From: Chloroflexota bacterium
Lineage (GTDB): Bacteria > Chloroflexota > Anaerolineae > Caldilineales > Caldilineaceae
DNA length: 8,086 bases
Direction of reading: 5' to 3'
Assembly (NCBI GenBank): GCA_003577365.1
Contig: QEUY01000354.1
Location: 1 to 8,086, forward strand
In this document: positions 6,376 to 8,086 of the stretch, in pieces
How the letters are laid out: each line of letters starts with the position of its first letter
Position numbering within the stretch: the first letter of the stretch is position 1
Notes under the pieces: generated by a model
The model's database searches: none
What the model saw: only the letters and a program-made list of their open reading frames with translations
What the model was told of the DNA's origin: nothing
Translations under genes and position numbers: made by a program

Positions 6376-6405
6376 CTATTCAAACACGGTCTATTCAAAC
6401 ACAGT
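6376..6405 (-). repeat. 15-bp tandem duplication containing the stop codon
   Basis: On the minus strand, ACTGTGTTTGAATAG is followed directly by ACCGTGTTTGAATAG. These read Thr-Val-Phe-Glu-stop twice, in the same frame, with one silent difference. The first unit is the end of the binding-protein gene. The second lies after its stop and supplies a second in-frame TAG. Confidence 0.95.
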
Positions 6406-7572
6406 CGCTGCTTGGTCGATAAACTCCTGCGGGAGTTCCAACCCTTGCTCGCTCGCCGCAGCCAGGTTGACGGCCAAACTGCCCTTGCGCTGCCGTTCGA
6501 TGGGCGTGGCCGCGATGTCCAGTTCGCCCTTCAAAATCCCCACCGCCAGCGCGCCGGTGTCCAGACCGTCCTGGTAGTAATCCAGGCCCAAGGCCACCGC
6601 AGCGCCGCGCTGGGCGCTCGACGGGTCGTTGGCAAAGAGCGGAATATCGTTGTCGTTCGCCACCTTCACCAACGCCTCCAACCCCGCCACTACTGTGCTA
6701 TCGGTGCTGACGAAGAACGCCTCCACCCCGCGCGAGACCAGCGCTTCGGCGGCGGTCTGCACCTCGCTGCTGTTGCTGATCGTCGTCACCTCCAGCGCCA
6801 GCCCCAGCTTTTCCGCTTCGGGCATGGCGATCTCCGTGTTGACCACCGAGTTAGCCTCCGCCGGGTTATAGATATAGCCGACAGTCTGGATGCCGGGGAT
6901 CAACTGTGGGATCAGCGCCAGCGCGTCTTCCACCGGGGCCAAGGCCTGGATGCCGATCACCCAGCTCGGATGGTCGTCGGGGGCAGTGGCAAACCCCGCG
7001 GCATAGGGGCTGGTCACCGCGTTAAAGACGATCGGCGGCCCCTCCTGGTCCTTGGTCACATTATACGCCGCCTGCGTCGCCGGGGTGCTGGTCGTCACCA
7101 TCAGGTCCACCCCTTCGTCTACAAACTGCTGGGCAATGGTCGTCAACGTGGGGATATCCCCTTCGGCGTTGGCTTCGATCAGCCGCACTGTCTCGCCGTC
7201 GATATACCCCGCTTCGGCCAACGCATCCTTCACGCCCTGCTGCTCGGCGTCCAGCGCCGGATGGCTGACCAGCTTGACCAGCCCGACGACCGGGAGTTCC
7301 TCCGGCGCGGCCTCCTCGGCAGTATCTTCTCCGGCAGCGGCTTCTTCGGCGGGCGCGGCAGTGGCTTCGGCCTCTGCTGCCGCTTCCTCGGCTGGAGCCG
7401 CGGTCGCCGCTGCCGGTGCAGCGGGCGCAGACTCCGCTGGGGCAGGCGCAGCCGGGGCCGCGCAGCCGCTCACCAGCGCCAGGATCACCAACGCTGCCCA
7501 GAGCCACCGCCCCTGCATCCCTCGCTTCCGCACCTGCCACGCTTCCATCTGCCGTCCCTGCGACTGTCGCAT
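6391..7572 (-). CDS. ABC importer substrate-binding lipoprotein (ABC_sub_bind / TrpX-like)
   Basis: A 393-residue lipoprotein. The signal peptide has a basic N-region (residues 1-22) and a hydrophobic core (23-35), with lipobox VSGC giving lipidated Cys37. Residues 38-92 are an Ala/Glu/Pro linker with an internal copy of ATAAPAEEAAA (56-66 and 70-80). Residues 93-393 form a periplasmic-binding fold of the ABC_sub_bind (TrpX/DUF534) family: VGLVKLVSHPALDA at the start, an A-x-GD segment (ANAEGD), DLMVTTSTPATQAA, and the late LFANDPSSAQRGAAVALGLD with DYYQDGLDTGALAVGILKGE. It should capture a small solute outside the membrane for the permease and ATPase. Members are linked to amino acids such as tryptophan, but substrate cannot be assigned here. 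The start at 7572 is chosen because AAGGAGG lies five bases upstream; an in-frame ATG at 7518 would also keep the signal peptide but has poor spacing. The ATPase gene lies 119 bases upstream on the same strand. Confidence 0.92.
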   Translation of the reverse strand: MRQSQGRQMEAWQVRKRGMQGRWLWAALVILALVSGCAAPAAPAPAESAPAAPAAATAAPAEEAAAEAEATAAPAEEAAAGEDTAEEAAPEELPVVGLVKLVSHPALDAEQQGVKDALAEAGYIDGETVRLIEANAEGDIPTLTTIAQQFVDEGVDLMVTTSTPATQAAYNVTKDQEGPPIVFNAVTSPYAAGFATAPDDHPSWVIGIQALAPVEDALALIPQLIPGIQTVGYIYNPAEANSVVNTEIAMPEAEKLGLALEVTTISNSSEVQTAAEALVSRGVEAFFVSTDSTVVAGLEALVKVANDNDIPLFANDPSSAQRGAAVALGLDYYQDGLDTGALAVGILKGELDIAATPIERQRKGSLAVNLAAASEQGLELPQEFIDQAATVFE

Positions 7573-7577
7573 ATCCT

Positions 7578-7584
7578 CCTCCTT
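7578..7584 (-). promoter_or_regulatory. Strong ribosome binding site of the binding-protein gene
   Basis: The minus strand reads AAGGAGGAGG just before the ATG at 7572-7570. The AAGGAGG core is five bases from the start, and the overlapping second GGAGG is too close to be used. It decides the start at 7572 against the upstream ATG at 7623 and the downstream one at 7518. Confidence 0.85.
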
Positions 7585-7644
7585 CGATCTCTGCTGGGGA
7601 ATTGAGATTTGAAGCCGGCGCAACGGCCCGGCCTATACCGGCGA

Positions 7645-7700
7645 GCACACGGGGCCAGACGCACTGGGCCAAATGCACTGGGCCGAGCGTGCTAGGCCAA
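7645..7700 (-). repeat. Imperfect 14-bp tandem repeat, about four units, over the ATPase stop codon
   Basis: Minus-strand units are TTGGCCTAGCACGC (7700-7687), TCGGCCCAGTGCAT (7686-7673), TTGGCCCAGTGCGT (7672-7659) and CTGGCCCCGTGTGC (7658-7645). The first contains the last two codons and the TAG of the ATPase gene; in the others the TAG position reads CAG or CCG. The array occupies the first part of the gap before the binding-protein gene. No clear promoter was found in that gap. Confidence 0.8.
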
Positions 7701-8086
7701 TAAGAGTTCATCGTCCGCCAGTTCCGCATGGCGTACTTGCGTGAACTGATCCACCAGGTCTTGCACCGACATCGAGGCGCGCTCCCGCGCCGACAGGTCG
7801 AGCACGATCTGCCCCCCGTCCATCATCAGGGTGCGGTCGCCGGTGGTCAGCGCCTGCTGCATATTGTGTGTGATCATCAAAGTCGTCAACTGCTGCTGCG
7901 CCACCAGCGTGCGCGTCAATTCCAGGATCTTCTGCGCCGTGCCGGGGTCCAGCGCCGCCGTATGCTCGTCCAGCAGGAGCAGGAGGGGCTGGGTCATCGT
8001 CGCCATGAGCAGCGTCAACGCCTGGCGCTGGCCGCCGCTGAGCAGCGCCACCTTGGCATCTAGCCGGTTCTCCAGGCCCAGCCCCA
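7692..8086 (-). CDS. ABC transporter ATP-binding protein, C-terminal part (gene runs off the window)
   Basis: About 130 residues of an ABC ATPase. The frame stays open to the end of the window, where it reads GLGLENRLDAKVALLSGGQR, so the 5' half with the Walker A motif lies outside; the GTG at 8051 is internal. In order it shows the ABC signature LSGGQRQ, Walker B LLLLLDE, the D-loop ALDP, the switch histidine in MITHNMQQAL, and a C-terminal tail ELADDELLLA. The DEHTAALDP sequence after Walker B is characteristic of ATPases paired with ABC_sub_bind/TrpX-type binding proteins. The protein would hydrolyse ATP on the cytoplasmic face to drive import with the lipoprotein encoded next on the same strand. 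In many such operons the binding protein comes first; here it follows the ATPase, so the permease is presumably upstream, beyond 8086. Confidence 0.92.
   Translation of the reverse strand, partial: GLGLENRLDAKVALLSGGQRQALTLLMATMTQPLLLLLDEHTAALDPGTAQKILELTRTLVAQQQLTTLMITHNMQQALTTGDRTLMMDGGQIVLDLSARERASMSVQDLVDQFTQVRHAELADDELLLA

Noticed and set aside
7254..7480. Low-complexity Ala/Glu/Pro stretch as a separate repeat element or recombination site
   Set aside because: It is the coding sequence of the lipoprotein linker between lipidated Cys37 and the binding domain, a common feature of such lipoproteins.
6241..7605. 454-residue open frame on the plus strand opposite the binding lipoprotein
   Set aside because: It begins inside the exported-protein gene, is Arg/His/Gly-rich, and lies opposite a well-supported lipoprotein with lipobox and ribosome site.
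7573..7640. Promoter for the binding-protein gene using TATAGG near 7631 on the minus strand
   Set aside because: No acceptable -35 hexamer lies 16-18 bases upstream and the -10 match is only partial.
7645..7700. CRISPR-like array
   Set aside because: The 14-bp units are contiguous with no spacers and no cas genes are present. It is a simple tandem repeat.

Overview
The window most likely comes from a GC-rich member of the Chloroflexota (Caldilinea/Anaerolineae-like). This is inferred from habits I associate with that phylum: an exported protein with a repeated IVEVTR stalk, an exported multi-domain surface protein ending in a short aromatic-basic-YLP-type tail (YRIYLPEVVQ), and a lipoprotein with a long Ala/Glu/Pro linker. 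No RNA gene, insertion sequence, CRISPR array or phage gene is visible.

Layout. (1) Positions 2-2927 (+) hold the 3' part of a large secreted, all-beta surface protein. Its upstream end is outside the window and it is split by an apparent one-base frameshift in a GGG run at 592-594. Recognisable parts are an Ig-like segment, two tandem homologous modules, a CARDB-like domain, two PKD domains and an MBG-like domain. (2) Positions 2928-3226 are non-coding, with a terminator-like hairpin, a short coding-like relic and a good sigma-70-type promoter. (3) Positions 3227-4531 (+) encode a CPA2/NapA-type cation:proton antiporter. (4) Positions 4528-5043 (-) encode a small unrecognised polytopic membrane protein, convergent with the antiporter; one CTAG palindrome supplies both stop codons. 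(5) Positions 5044-5347 are a divergent intergenic region. (6) Positions 5348-6259 (+) encode an exported, uncharacterised protein with the IVEVTR repeats, possibly from a nearly leaderless mRNA. (7) Positions 6260-6390 hold a perfect 15-bp hairpin between convergent genes. (8) On the minus strand an ABC ATPase (7692 to beyond 8086) is followed by a TrpX-like substrate-binding lipoprotein (6391-7572).

The only clear functional unit is the ABC importer: ATPase then binding lipoprotein, on one strand, with the permease presumably upstream, outside the window. The other genes look like separate cell-envelope functions (surface display, ion homeostasis, a small membrane protein, an exported protein) with their own signals.

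The most unusual DNA-level feature is that both ABC genes carry short tandem duplications over their stop codons: a 15-bp in-frame duplication for the lipoprotein and a 14-bp repeat in about four copies for the ATPase. I did not find a convincing new multi-gene system. The best leads are the uncharacterised exported protein, the surface-protein tail and the stop-codon duplications.
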